From: Megaleporinus macrocephalus
Lineage: Eukaryota > Chordata > Actinopteri > Characiformes > Anostomidae
DNA length: 64,000 bases
NCBI GenBank assembly: GCA_021613375.1
Contig: CM038709.1
Span: forward strand, 38,585,656-38,649,655
Reading direction: 5' to 3'
Shown here: in pieces, positions 37,301-43,473 of the stretch
Layout: every line of letters starts with the position of its first letter
Position numbering within the stretch: position 1 is the stretch's first letter
Program-made: the position numbers and the translations under genes
The notes under the pieces: model-generated
The model's input: only the letters and a program-made list of their open reading frames with translations
Database searches by the model: none
What the model was told of the DNA's origin: nothing

Positions 37301-38892
37301 CACAGTCAGAGCAGACCCTCACCACTCCACGACCCACTACACTCACAGTGCTCAGTCTCACAGTCAGAGCAGACCCTCACCTCTCCACGACCCACTACAC
37401 TCACAGTGCTCAGTCTCACAGTCAGAGCAGACCCTCACCACTCCACCAACCACTACACACACAGTGCTCAGTCTCACAGTCAGAGCAGACCCTCACCACT
37501 CCACCATCCAATACACTCACTGCGCATGCCCAAAGCCACCGCTGACCCCGCCCCCTATCTACAGAGCAGGATGTATATAACGCGTCTTAGATTTATAGAT
37601 ACTTTATTGCTCCCAGAGGGAAATTCTTCAGTGTGATACGGCCTATTTCAAAGAAAACAAAGAAATAATCCACAGAAGAAGTTCATTTATTCAGAGTTCA
37701 TTTGTAGTTATAACATATTTGGGGTGTTTTACTCACTTTTTGTCTCTCCCACAATGTTATTCCTGCAAATACACGCAAATTAGGCGATTACATCATTTAG
37801 CGACTTCTATCAACTTTTAAGACAGCCAATAGCTACTTTCCTCACTGAGGAGTTGGCAACAATGGTTTTCCTCACAACATGAATAGAAAACTGAGAAAAC
37901 ATTGTGTGTCTCATTTATTATCTCCCCTTTCCAGGCATGATACTGTGTTAAATACAATTTATACAATGAAAGTGGAAAGCTGAAGTATTGAGGACCCGAC
38001 TGGTGTGTGTAGACGATGGTTTTTTGGTGAATATTGTGCTGAAAACACTATTTTAGCTGCTGGCTGAGGAAGTTTAGCACTAGCATAAAGAGCCGAGGGC
38101 AGCACGGTCGAAGCTGTGGTAGAGTATGTTAATGTTTAATTAAATATATACATATATATTTGTACTTGTTGATAAAACAGTGCTTTTTACTGTGTGATTA
38201 TTACTGTACGGTGATTTTTAATACTAAGAAGCTGATCGTGTTCTGCAGCTGTTTTTTTGTCTATTGTTTTATGTAAACACAACTGGCAGTAGAGAACTGA
38301 GAAACATTGTGTTGGAGTCTTCTCATTTATTATTACAGCAGAAGCGGGATTAAGTGTCTGCAGGTGGGAACAGGACAAAGTCTAGTGGGAGCTGGATTAA
38401 ACAAATTCTGTGCAATTGTTACCTGTTCATAAGTAATCAGGACCCCCACAAGACCACCCCTGAGCAATTATTATTTAGTTGTTGGATCAAATTCAGTACC
38501 GCAGTGGTGGTGTTTGTTAGTTTTACATTACATTTTTAGACCTTACATTTTTCTCCCACTACCTGCTGCTGAATCTTGCTCTCCCTTCTGTTTAAGCTGT
38601 CGTTCATGGTGAGGGCACCTACTTTGCCAAAGAAGCCTGGTACTCCTGCCAAGACCAGTACTCAAACCCAGATGAGAACGGATTAAAGTACATCTACAGA
38701 GCCAGAGTCGTGACCGGGTCACCATGTAAAAGTCGTGAAGGAATGAAGGAGCCGGACCCTCTGGACCCAAACAATCCGCTGGCTGGTCTGTACGACTGCG
38801 CTGTGGATAAGCTGCAGAATCCATTCATCTTTGTGGTGTTCTGTGACGCGGGGGCTTACCCAGACTACCTGATCACCTTCAAGAAGGTTTAA
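8929..38892 (+). CDS. parp14: PARP14-like mono-ADP-ribosyltransferase with four macro domains (complete, 26 exons)
   Basis: Exons: 8929-9100, 10140-10303, 11573-11594, 11703-11861, 12327-12563, 14309-14545, 16499-18510, 20193-20280, 20406-20534, 20655-20717, 22640-22816, 22900-23066, 23157-23187, 23314-23418, 24108-24170, 24249-24425, 26401-26573, 28633-28765, 28847-28966, 29096-29158, 31125-31301, 32863-33045, 33150-33785, 34520-34674, 35679-35853, 38597-38892. Together they are 6114 nt, 2037 codons plus TAA, with no stop and phase kept at every junction (mostly phase 1). Domain order is RRM-like modules, KH-rich region, macro 1 (degenerate), macro 2, macro 3, acidic linker, macro 4, KH-like, WWE, ART. 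Mammalian PARP14 is about 1800 residues with three macro domains, so this gene has one more. I chose the start at 8929 over the in-frame ATG at 8740 because the second paralogue starts at the matching Met ([11 protein letters not shown]) and 8740 lies in promoter sequence. Family role: mono-ADP-ribosylation and ADP-ribose reading in interferon and antiviral responses. Confidence 0.9.
10671..10935 (-). repeat. ACT/AAT microsatellites next to a tRNA/LINE-tail-like repeat
   Basis: (ACT)n at 10671-10703 and (AAT)n at 10700-10735 lead into GTGCCATGGTGGTGTAGTGA, the head of a common fish repeat whose other copies here are 39365-39560 and 58440-58635 (opposite orientation). The block ends with AATGGATAGATGGATAA. 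It is intronic and non-coding. Confidence 0.7.
11573..11861 (+). CDS. parp14: PARP14-like gene 1, exons 3-4: 22-nt micro-exon and RRM-like exon
   Basis: The micro-exon 11573-11594 (SVSETHK) has phase 0 in and phase 1 out. It is credible because the second paralogue has three 22-nt exons in the same place. Exon 4 (11703-11861, 159 nt) encodes DLLICTTESADKDTLTMYFE and more, an RRM-like half with the LxMYFEQF helix. No counterpart of exon 4 was found in the second paralogue, so it was either lost there or gained here. Confidence 0.8.
12327..14545 (+). CDS. parp14: PARP14-like gene 1, exons 5-6: RRM-like modules
   Basis: Exon 5 (12327-12563) and exon 6 (14309-14545) are each 237 nt with phase 1 at both ends. 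Exon 5 carries [20 protein letters not shown] and ends RIVVTFKEDI. Exon 6 carries LELTDSILVEGDMSDIKEDI and LYFSNKKRSGGGEVKSLIW, the same GGGEV block as the NMI/IFP35 domain. A 1.4-kb minisatellite fills the intron between them. The second paralogue has both exons (52667-52891 and 53128-53364). Confidence 0.88.
12739..14160. repeat. 24-bp minisatellite, about 60 copies, with a 432-bp higher-order unit
   Basis: Monomers of the type CACTACCAGCCAAACGTTTT plus AGTA or AGAT repeat throughout this intron of the PARP14-like gene. Variants (CCACCCAAACG, CAGTCAATG, CAGCCACACATT) recur in the same order in 13249-13680 and 13681-14112, which are two copies of a 432-bp block. Long open frames on both strands (160-162 codons) come from the period being a multiple of three and are not genes. 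The monomer resembles the end of the Tc1-like element at 640. Confidence 0.95.
14894..15678 (+). mobile_element. hAT-like (BED-finger) transposon remnant, copy 1
   Basis: The 785-bp element starts TAGAGATGGAAAGATCC and ends CTGATCGGTCCATCTCTA, its inverted counterpart. The flanks ACCTTCAT and ACATTTAT agree at 6 of 8 positions, as an old 8-bp duplication would. Inside are remnants of a coding segment whose best version (copies 2 and 3) reads like a BED zinc finger (FNTTNLIRHLRVH). It lies between the second RRM-like exon and the giant exon of the PARP14-like gene. Confidence 0.75.
16499..18510 (+). CDS. parp14: PARP14-like gene 1, exon 7: KH-rich region and degenerate macro domain 1
   Basis: This is a single 2012-nt exon (phase 1 in, phase 0 out, 671 codons with the carried base). 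It opens VAQQVVERKHR, the tail of the preceding RRM-like module. It then holds a series of alpha-beta repeats read as KH-like, as in PARP14, for example IPLESKEMLELVANQ and VNIISTEGEIVICGF. From about 18030 it enters macro domain 1: [20 protein letters not shown], then VGMPAIGCGTFGFSVKES. The Asn-rich ADP-ribose contact after the ALV strand is replaced by CPMNSSQ, and the Gly-Gly segment that should follow is deleted (about 22 residues shorter than in the paralogue). Binding by macro 1 is therefore doubtful. Confidence 0.88.
18611..19181. mobile_element. MITE with TGGGTGTGTCTCAAAACCTAGT inverted ends, copy 1
   Basis: The terminal inverted repeats TGGGTGTGTCTCAAAACCTA (start) and its complement (end at 19181) enclose 571 bp with no transposase. 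An inverted copy of the same family lies at 60344-60865. Target duplication is unclear (AAT / ATT at the flanks). It begins about 100 bp after the donor of the giant exon. Confidence 0.75.
19214..19935 (-). mobile_element. Degenerate Tc1-like transposase fragment with a 265-bp tandem duplication
   Basis: On the minus strand, two nearly identical 265-bp units (19214-19478 and 19479-19743) each encode NVxHWLEDHxQDxQVQAWTP followed by LNxVEHLCNHLNRCV. These are the decayed [11 protein letters not shown] region of a Tc1-type transposase. A related fragment at 53425-53990 keeps [17 protein letters not shown]. No intact transposase is present. Confidence 0.65.
20193..23187 (+). CDS. parp14: PARP14-like gene 1, exons 8-13: macro domain 2
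   Basis: Exon 8 (20193-20280) is a Ser/Thr-rich linker. Macro domain 2 runs over 20406-20534, 20655-20717, 22640-22816 and 22900-23066: VSLKKGDITKETVDIIVNSN, then GVSGAILAAAGRSVVDECKK, then VAIPAIGTGKGG. It keeps the Asp of GDI, the VNSNN strand end, the GVSGAI loop and the GTG loop, so it is the most canonical of the four. Exon 13 (23157-23187) ends MPANQ and is the linker to macro 3. The same MPANQ linker precedes the GBD cassette in the second paralogue. Exon 9 opens with a small tandem repeat (QTVTL twice). Confidence 0.9.
20983..21859 (+). mobile_element. hAT-like (BED-finger) transposon remnant, copy 2
   Basis: This 877-bp element has ends TAGAGATGGAAAGATCG and GAACGGTCCATCTCTA. The flanks CTAGTAAG and CTAATAAC agree at 6 of 8 positions. 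It lies in the intron between the 63-nt and 177-nt exons of macro domain 2. Two overlapping open frames (plus 20957-21403, minus 21178-21576) arise inside it. The plus frame shows a broken BED-like finger (VSRWGTKTKTFNTTNLIRFL). Confidence 0.8.
21860..22639. other. Intron sequence between macro 2 exons, no gene seen
   Basis: A 68-codon open frame at 22251-22457 has no recognisable domain and no counterpart in the macro 3 or macro 4 modules. I see no repeat structure. Confidence 0.4.
23314..26573 (+). CDS. parp14: PARP14-like gene 1, exons 14-17: macro domain 3
   Basis: The exons are 23314-23418, 24108-24170, 24249-24425 and 26401-26573. The 63-nt and 177-nt middle exons match those of macro 2 and macro 4 in length and phase. 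The protein reads EVRKGSIINETVRGIVNTTN, GVSGAIFKAAGSSVQQECQN, then VSFPAVGTGGGG. The Asp of the GDI motif is Ser here (KGSI), which may weaken adenine binding. The 2-kb intron before the last exon is filled with transposon debris. Confidence 0.9.
24545..26280 (-). mobile_element. Nested transposon debris: LINE reverse transcriptase end interrupted by a DNA element
   Basis: At 26005-26274 (minus) the frame reads LNCDYIVIQNAAAKLVFNLP, then VTPLLRSLHWLPVAARIKYK, the conserved C-terminal reverse-transcriptase region of fish non-LTR elements. A separate AT-rich DNA element lies at about 25100-26023 (ends AGGGCTGGTTATCG and CACACCCCT) and holds the SWIM/YqaJ-like frame listed separately. The string GGGTACAGATT occurs on both sides of it (25090 and 26048), suggesting insertion into the older element. 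All of it lies in the intron before the last macro 3 exon. Confidence 0.6.
25341..25625 (+). pseudogene. Fragment resembling SWIM-finger/YqaJ transposon-associated proteins
   Basis: The 94-codon frame contains QWVDDMKRWSEVTYGNVFNY, then AYQYLYSEKVGRVLLHKDGE. From memory this pattern resembles the N-terminal part of fish proteins with a SWIM zinc finger and YqaJ recombinase domain that are repeated with transposons. The Cys/His finger itself is not encoded and the frame stops after FLKAG. It is part of an intronic insertion, not of the host gene. Confidence 0.4.
26574..28632. other. Long intron between macro 3 and the acidic exon
   Basis: No exon was recognised. At about 27690-27830 there are decayed copies of the palindromic MITE arms (TTCCACCTTCAGTGGTGCA, TTCCACTTTAAATAGTGCA). 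The remaining open frames (27660-27923, 27847-28080) are short and patternless. Confidence 0.45.
28633..28765 (+). CDS. parp14: PARP14-like gene 1, exon 18: acidic poly-Glu linker
   Basis: This 133-nt exon (phase 0 in, phase 1 out) encodes DSDDESDEISYGSSLSSSEE and then an almost unbroken run of Glu and Asp from a (GAA)n tract at 28685-28749. The acceptor is TTCTTCAGCAG-like sequence ending at 28632 and the donor is GTAACA. It links macro 3 to macro 4. Repeat length is likely to vary between alleles. The fit of phase on both sides supports it as a true exon, though the splice sites are only fair. Confidence 0.72.
28847..33045 (+). CDS. parp14: PARP14-like gene 1, exons 19-22: macro domain 4
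   Basis: The exons are 28847-28966, 29096-29158, 31125-31301 and 32863-33045. The protein reads VKVLSGDITKETTEAIVSST, GVSGAILKAAGQTVVEECKK, then ISFPALGTGAGNLAAAQ. The first Asn of the usual VNSxN is Ser (VSSTN). The 63- and 177-nt exons repeat the macro 2 and 3 pattern, so the three modules arose by tandem duplication. This is the extra macro domain relative to three-macro PARP14. A 1.5-kb Tc1-like element sits in the intron before 31125. Confidence 0.88.
29547..31026 (-). mobile_element. Degenerate full-length Tc1-like transposon (about 1.48 kb)
   Basis: Terminal inverted repeats of about 80 bp are present. The left end contains ACTGTTTGGAATTACCCTGA and the right end (reverse strand) ACTGTTTGGAATTAGCTGCA. 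TA lies outside each end (29545-29546, 31027-31028). Inside, the minus strand still shows the typical Tc1 stretch around ATGATGCTCCCTCCACCATG at 30140, but the transposase frame is broken throughout. It lies in the macro 4 intron. Confidence 0.75.
31302..32862. other. Intron before last macro 4 exon, no gene seen
   Basis: The short open frames here (for example 31254-31535, which overlaps the exon end, and 31575-31847) have no domain pattern. I see no repeat or mobile-element signature. Confidence 0.4.
33150..33785 (+). CDS. parp14: PARP14-like gene 1, exon 23: KH-like segment and WWE domain
   Basis: This single 636-nt exon has phase 1 at both ends. After a basic linker it encodes a KH-like unit (VEVYGTSLVDLGKVKKFLDN, then [20 protein letters not shown]). 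The WWE domain follows: RWEVAVGEAWVPLDISISYQ and SYHVDFKDGKRV. WWE domains read iso-ADP-ribose or bind protein partners. The exon matches 61459-62037 of the second paralogue almost residue for residue in layout. Confidence 0.92.
33786..34519. other. Intron between WWE and catalytic exons, nothing recognised
   Basis: There are only short open frames. I see no tandem repeat or element ends. Confidence 0.4.
34520..38892 (+). CDS. parp14: PARP14-like gene 1, exons 24-26: ART catalytic domain
   Basis: The exons are 34520-34674, 35679-35853 and 38597-38892 (TAA at 38890-38892). Motifs: RPPPTWTKMDGKDLKMVLL, FLYHGTT with the first catalytic His, GEGTYFAKEAWYS with the catalytic Tyr, and YPDYLITFKKV at the C terminus with Leu where polymerising PARPs have Glu. 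This H-Y-Leu triad is the mono-ADP-ribosyltransferase type of PARP14 (family knowledge). The last intron (2.7 kb) carries a hAT-like insertion and a 58-bp tandem repeat. Confidence 0.93.
34675..35678. other. Catalytic-domain intron with a polypyrimidine tract
   Basis: A strongly pyrimidine-rich stretch spans about 34910-35130 and creates open frames on both strands (97 codons each) that are low-complexity. A 69-codon minus frame at 35120-35329 (QTWCNNYSIHFRKQ) is unrecognised. Confidence 0.4.
35890..36659 (+). mobile_element. hAT-like (BED-finger) transposon, copy 3, with perfect 8-bp target duplication
   Basis: This 770-bp element has ends TAGAGATGGAAGGATCGG and CTGATCGGTCCGTCTCTA and is flanked on both sides by GCTTTGAC (35882-35889 and 36660-36667). 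That fixes the element borders and the 8-bp hAT-type duplication for the family. The plus frame at 36269-36490 keeps the clearest BED-like segment (FNTTNLIRHLRVHQAAEYSE). Confidence 0.88.
37250..37515. repeat. 58-bp tandem repeat, four to five copies
   Basis: The unit contains AGTGCTCAGTCTCACAGTCA and GAGCAGACCCTCACCACTCC. GAGCAGACCCTC recurs at 37309, 37367, 37425 and 37483, exactly 58 bp apart. Because 58 is not a multiple of three and the unit lacks stops, all three plus frames stay open (97-138 codons). These are not genes. The repeat is in the last intron. Confidence 0.92.
37570..38596. repeat. Interspersed-repeat remnants in the last intron
   Basis: ACTTTATTGCTCCCAGAGGG near 37600 is a widespread fish repeat tail. 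At 38422-38522 there is a decayed copy of the repeat that forms the inverted arms at 41.7 and 42.8 kb (ATCAGGACCCCCACAAGACC). No exon is seen before the acceptor at 38596. Confidence 0.5.
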
Positions 38893-39179
38893 CTGGGCAG
38901 CTCTGCAGTCCTTTTAGCAATCAGCAACACTGGAAATCATGACATGCAAATATCTTACAAAGGGAACTCATCGTTTACAGTATCATTAATTTTGACCATT
39001 GAGCAATAATTCATACAGTGCAGTGACAATAGAAACTAATGCAGCTTGTAGTTTTGCATCATTGTTAAAGATTGAAATCAAATCGTAGTGTTATTAATGC
39101 TTTATCCAACAGTTCTGGGTTTTTTTACTCTTTGTGATACTTAGACCAAAGGGCTCCTTTTAAAATAACTATCAAAAGA

Positions 39180-39185
39180 AATAAA
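39180..39185 (+). terminator. parp14: Polyadenylation signal of PARP14-like gene 1
   Basis: AATAAA lies 288 bp after the TAA stop, in an AT-rich 3' UTR with no earlier canonical hexamer that I noticed. Cleavage would be expected within about 30 bp downstream. Confidence 0.65.
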
Positions 39186-39364
39186 AGCTTTTTAAGAATT
39201 CAAAACTGGTGTCGTACTTAATGCTGAGAAGTGAGTGTGCCCATCTTACAAACACACTTATGGTTCCTAAATGTGAATATGTAAGTATTGTAAGCTTGTA
39301 TGTGAGTGTTAATGTAAAAATTATGTTGAGCCATCTGTCCTGTACAACTCTAAGTTCATCTTAA

Positions 39365-39560
39365 GTTCATTCAGAGACAATCCCAGAGTCATTGGGTGAA
39401 GGTCAGGGTACACCATGGACAGGCCGCCAGTCCATCGTATGGCCAACATTCACTCATGGGCAATTTAGAGTGAGCGATCAACCTAACATGCATGTGTTTG
39501 GACTGTGGGAGGGGACCGGAGTACCCGGAGGAAACCCACTCAAGCACTGTGGCGCCAACT
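39365..39560 (+). repeat. Fish LINE-tail/SINE-like repeat
   Basis: CACCATGGACAGGCCGCCAG and CCTAACATGCATGTGTTTGG, then GTACCCGGAGGAAACCCACT, are the conserved block of a repeat seen in many fish genomes. Related pieces are at 58440-58635 (same strand) and 10736-10935 (opposite strand). Confidence 0.75.
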
Positions 39561-39899
39561 CTTTAAGTCTTTTAATTTAAATAGAACAGTGTGTAACCTT
39601 TAGTGGTGGGGTTTTGTATTGAAGCCTACTGCAACCTACTGATACCCCCCAAACCACAGCCTCCCTTGTCAAAATTTGGTTTCTTACAATGCAAAATGGT
39701 TCTCCAGTGCCAGTGTTTTAGTTGTTTTCTATCCATCAAGCAATTCTACCAAGCATGCTCATGTCATCAGCGTAGTCCCTCATTAACTCATTAATTGTGT
39801 TTCTACTGATTATTCCCCGTGATGAGCTGATTTAGACCATCAAACCATCCTAACAATTTATTGCTAGAATAGAAACATTTTCTAATAAGGACGTTCACC

Positions 39900-40860
39900 A
39901 GCTTCTTGTTCCAGTTGTCCTGTTCCCCCTTAAGTGGTTCTGTGGATCCGTTCTGGCACCTAATGGGTTCTAATAATTGCTGCACTGTTTAAGGTGGGAC
40001 AAGGACATTCAAAACATTTTCTAATAACGATGTTCACCAGTTGCTTGTTTTACTTGTCCTGTGCCACCCTAAATGGTGCTGTGGATCCATTCTGGCGCCA
40101 AAGAGGTTCTAATAATTGATGCACCATTTAAGGTGGAATGGAGAAATTAAAAACATTTTCTAATTAAGACAATTACCAGCTTCTTGTACATATTGTCCTG
40201 CTCCACCTTAAATGGTGCTGTGGATCCATTCTGGCGCCAAATGGGTGCTAATAATTGCTGCACTGTTTAAGGTGGGACAAGGACATTCAAAACATTTTCT
40301 AATAATTAATTGTCCTGTGCCACCTTAAATGGTGCTGTGGATCCATTCTGGCGCCAAAGGGCTTCTTATAATTGCTGCCCCATTTAAGGTGGGACAAGGA
40401 CATTCAAAACATTTTCTAATAACGATGTTCACCAGTTGCTTGTTTTACTTGTCCTGTGCCACACCCTAAATGGTGCTGTGGATCCATTCTGGCGCCAAAG
40501 AGGTTCTAATGATTGATGCACCATTTAAGGTGGAATGGAGAAATTAAAAACATTTTCTTAATAAGGAGGTTCCGCAGCTTCTTGTACATATTGTCCTGCT
40601 CCACCTTAAATGGTGCTGTGGATCCATTCTAGCACCTAAAGGGGTTCTAATAATTGGTGCACCATTTAAGGTGGAACGGGAAAATTTAAAACATTTTCTT
40701 AATAAGGAGGTTCCGCAGCTTCTTGTTCCAGAGGCCCTGCTCCACCTTGAATGGTGCTGTGGATCCATTCTGGTGCCTAAATGGTTCTAATAATTGGTGC
40801 ACCATTTATGGTGGAACGGAGAAATTTGAACAGGAAGATGGCGAATAAGAAGCTGCACTT
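39900..40860. repeat. Palindromic MITE amplified as a tandem array, seven units
   Basis: GTGCTGTGGATCC or a close variant recurs seven times, mostly about 136 bp apart (117-143). Each unit pairs CCACCTTAAATGGTGC with GCACCATTTAAGGTGG, so each is itself a hairpin. The single copy at 8321-8446 shows the unexpanded element. The array is in the spacer between the two PARP14-like genes. Confidence 0.88.
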
Positions 40861-41723
40861 CAGCTACTCAGTTTTAGTGCTCATTTATGATAAAGAGATT
40901 TAAGGCCTCAAAATATCCTACCTGAACTGTTATTCACAGAGCTACTGATAAACATGGGCTACAGTAGGACATTTCAGCAAGAGCTTGTCTTGTTCTACCT
41001 CCTCCAGCCGGTGCCATAGCGCCACCTTATTCAAGCAGCTGCTCCAACATAAAACATAAACGTCTTTCTCTGCAATCAGTGTGTGGCTTGTCTGTAATGG
41101 GCTAGTGTAGAAACATGGCGGTGGCAGCTTCTGTTGAAGGCTGAGCCGCTCCTGTATAGTTATGAAGGATCATTTTACGCTAATGCAAACACAGTCACTT
41201 ATAGTACCAGGTAATTCTACACTTATGAACACACAGTTTTGTATAATATGTTATATTTCTGATAATAGATCGACACACCGCTCCTTTAAAGAGTTTTTAC
41301 ATACACTGTGACTTTTAAAGGACATCTGCTGTGTATGTGTCTTTGTTCGTTAGTTTGTTTTATTTTGTTCTTCATTTGGATGCTAAGCAACAATATCCTC
41401 TGTACATGAACACCACTGTAAAGATATTGTTCAAATCTATTTTAATCTTATTACATTCTCATATCAAATGTTCTCTTTTTGGTCACAAGGAACTACTAAC
41501 TTTTGACTTCCCAGTGTAATTCTAAATCCAAATTTAACTATATTAATAATTGTTGTGATCAGGTTTTACAAACGAAAGCAAGTTCTGCATCATTTTTCTT
41601 TATCATACTAAATAAGCTGGTCATAAATGGGTTAATAGAATCTATTCATTCATTAATAGCATTCATTCTTATATGTGGCCTGATCTGTAAGTTGGCCTAA
41701 ATTGTGGCTAAATATAAAACAAT
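40861..41723. other. Intergenic spacer, no gene seen
   Basis: Only short open frames occur (for example 41331-41519). I see no domain pattern or repeat. Confidence 0.4.
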
Positions 41724-43017
41724 TACAGACTGTAGTTCATCTGATTCCCTGTATACTCTGTTACCCTGTTCTTCAACGTTCAGGACCCCCACACGACCAC
41801 CACAGAGCAGGTACTATTAGTACGATGGATCATTCTCAGTGCTGCAGTGACACTGACATGGTAGTGGTGTGTTAGTGTGTGTTGTGCTGGTGTGAGTGGA
41901 TTAGACACAGCAGTGCTGCTGGAGTTTTTTAACAGCTCAGTGTCACTCAGTGGTCCTCCGACCAGAAGTATTATCAGCCATCCTGTGACAACTCATCAGG
42001 ACTAGAGGATGACCCACACAAACTGTGCAGCAGCAGATGAGCTACTGTCTCTGACTTTACATCTACAACATGGACCTGCGAGGTAGGCGTGTCTAATAGA
42101 GTGGATAGTGAGCATTTATAACTCATACGCCATCTTATATCTCTTCCTTGATTTCTTTAAACAGCTGTAATTATCAGACTCGATCTGCTGATTGGTCTGT
42201 CAGGTTTCTAGAGTTTCTACTGAGCTGGGAAAATCTGCTTTTAGCTACAGCGCACCAGTGACCTTAACTCAGCTCGCTGGTGTCCCCTAAATCATTTTAA
42301 ACTTTCAGTATCTGTTATAATTGAGTTTTTTTCTTTTTAAAATATATTTTATTTCCTGTTATATTTTTGGTTTTTTTTACATTTTTTTCTTATTTTTTCT
42401 GTCCTTTTATTTATCCAATCTTGGTTTTACATTTTATTTTATTTTCATCATTTATTTTCTTCACTTTCTTCTTGGTGTATTTAATTTACTTCATTTTTTA
42501 ATCTTCTATTGCTTCTTTTGTCTAATTATTATATCTTTATTTCATTGTTTTTCTATTTTTAGCTTGTCCATTTATCCTTTTATTTTGAAATATTTATTTC
42601 TTCATAATTAACTCTTATATTGTTTGCCTGTTTTTCTAATATTTTTATCATTTCATTCTTATTGTTTTACTCATGAAGTTTCCTATTTTAGCTTCCTTGA
42701 TTATATACTTGATCCTAATTTTTTATTTATTTTCAGTCCCTTAAAGTTGTAAATGCTGGGTTGCATTGAAAATTAGGGTTACCCTCAATGTAGTGAAAAT
42801 AAAGGTTGATTGATTGATTGAGTGGACACTGCTGTGTCTCATCCACTCACACCAGCACAACATACACTAACACTCCACATCAGTGCCACTGCAGTGCTGA
42901 GAATGACCCACCACCCAAATAATGCCTGCTCTGTGGTGGTCCTGTGGGGGTCCAGAACGTTGAAGAACAGGATATTAAAGCATACAGAGAATCAGATGAA
43001 CTACAGTCTGTAAGTGT
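41724..43017. repeat. Large inverted repeat around a T-rich core
   Basis: The left arm 41724-41926 (TACAGACTGTAGTTCATCTG, then TTCTTCAACGTTCAGGACCC) is the near reverse complement of the right arm 42832-43017. Between the arms lie about 900 bp, including a T-rich tract at 42320-42740 that gives a spurious Phe/Ile/Leu-rich frame. A third copy of the arm is at 47817-48000 and a decayed one at 38422. The arms belong to an interspersed fish repeat. Their pairing here makes a long potential hairpin just upstream of the second gene. Confidence 0.82.
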
Positions 43018-43199
43018 AGCTCCTATATGGTCAGTGGACAGTGAGTGTAGATAGGAGGAGGTGGGTTTAGTGTACACTGGCAGTGCTGACTGGCACGTGG
43101 ATCTACATGGTTGCCAGATCAGGGAGGAACTAAGACAGCGGGCAGGAAGGTGATGCGGGTTTCCTCGAGTCTGAAGACAGTGAGTAAAGTTCCCGCCTC

Positions 43200-43209
43200 T
43201 CTCGCGAGA
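43200..43209. promoter_or_regulatory. TCTCGCGAGA palindrome in the promoter of PARP14-like gene 2
   Basis: This 10-bp palindrome is a known CpG-promoter element bound by BANP-type factors (family knowledge). It lies 93 bp upstream of the start codon at 43302. The first promoter has the core CTCGCGAG at 8749-8756. Confidence 0.55.
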
Positions 43210-43301
43210 GTCAGTTTAGGTTAGTTTTGCCCGCGACGAGACAGTACCGGTGAGAAGTTGAGCTCAGATTTGATAAAGCAAAGACAATAATAAAGATCAT
43301 C

Positions 43302-43473
43302 ATGAGTGGGAAAACTTTAGTGCTCGAGGGGCTTCCAGAAGATCTGGACTGCGTCAGGACAACCCTGGCCTTGTATTTCCAGAATAAGAGGAGGTCAGGA
43401 GGAGAAGCTGCGCGCATAGAGGAGCATCCAGAGGACACGCGGAAAGCGCTCCTCGTCTACCTGAGCGGAGCAG
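43302..43473 (+). CDS. parp14: PARP14-like gene 2, exon 1: first half of RRM1
   Basis: ATG at 43302, [20 protein letters not shown], then [20 protein letters not shown]. Length (172 nt) and phase are identical to exon 1 of gene 1. The frame that continues past the donor GTAAGG is intronic. Confidence 0.93.

Noticed and set aside
42321..42611. 96-codon Phe/Ile/Leu-rich frame resembling a membrane protein
   Set aside because: A T-rich low-complexity tract always reads as hydrophobic residues. There is no start context or conservation.
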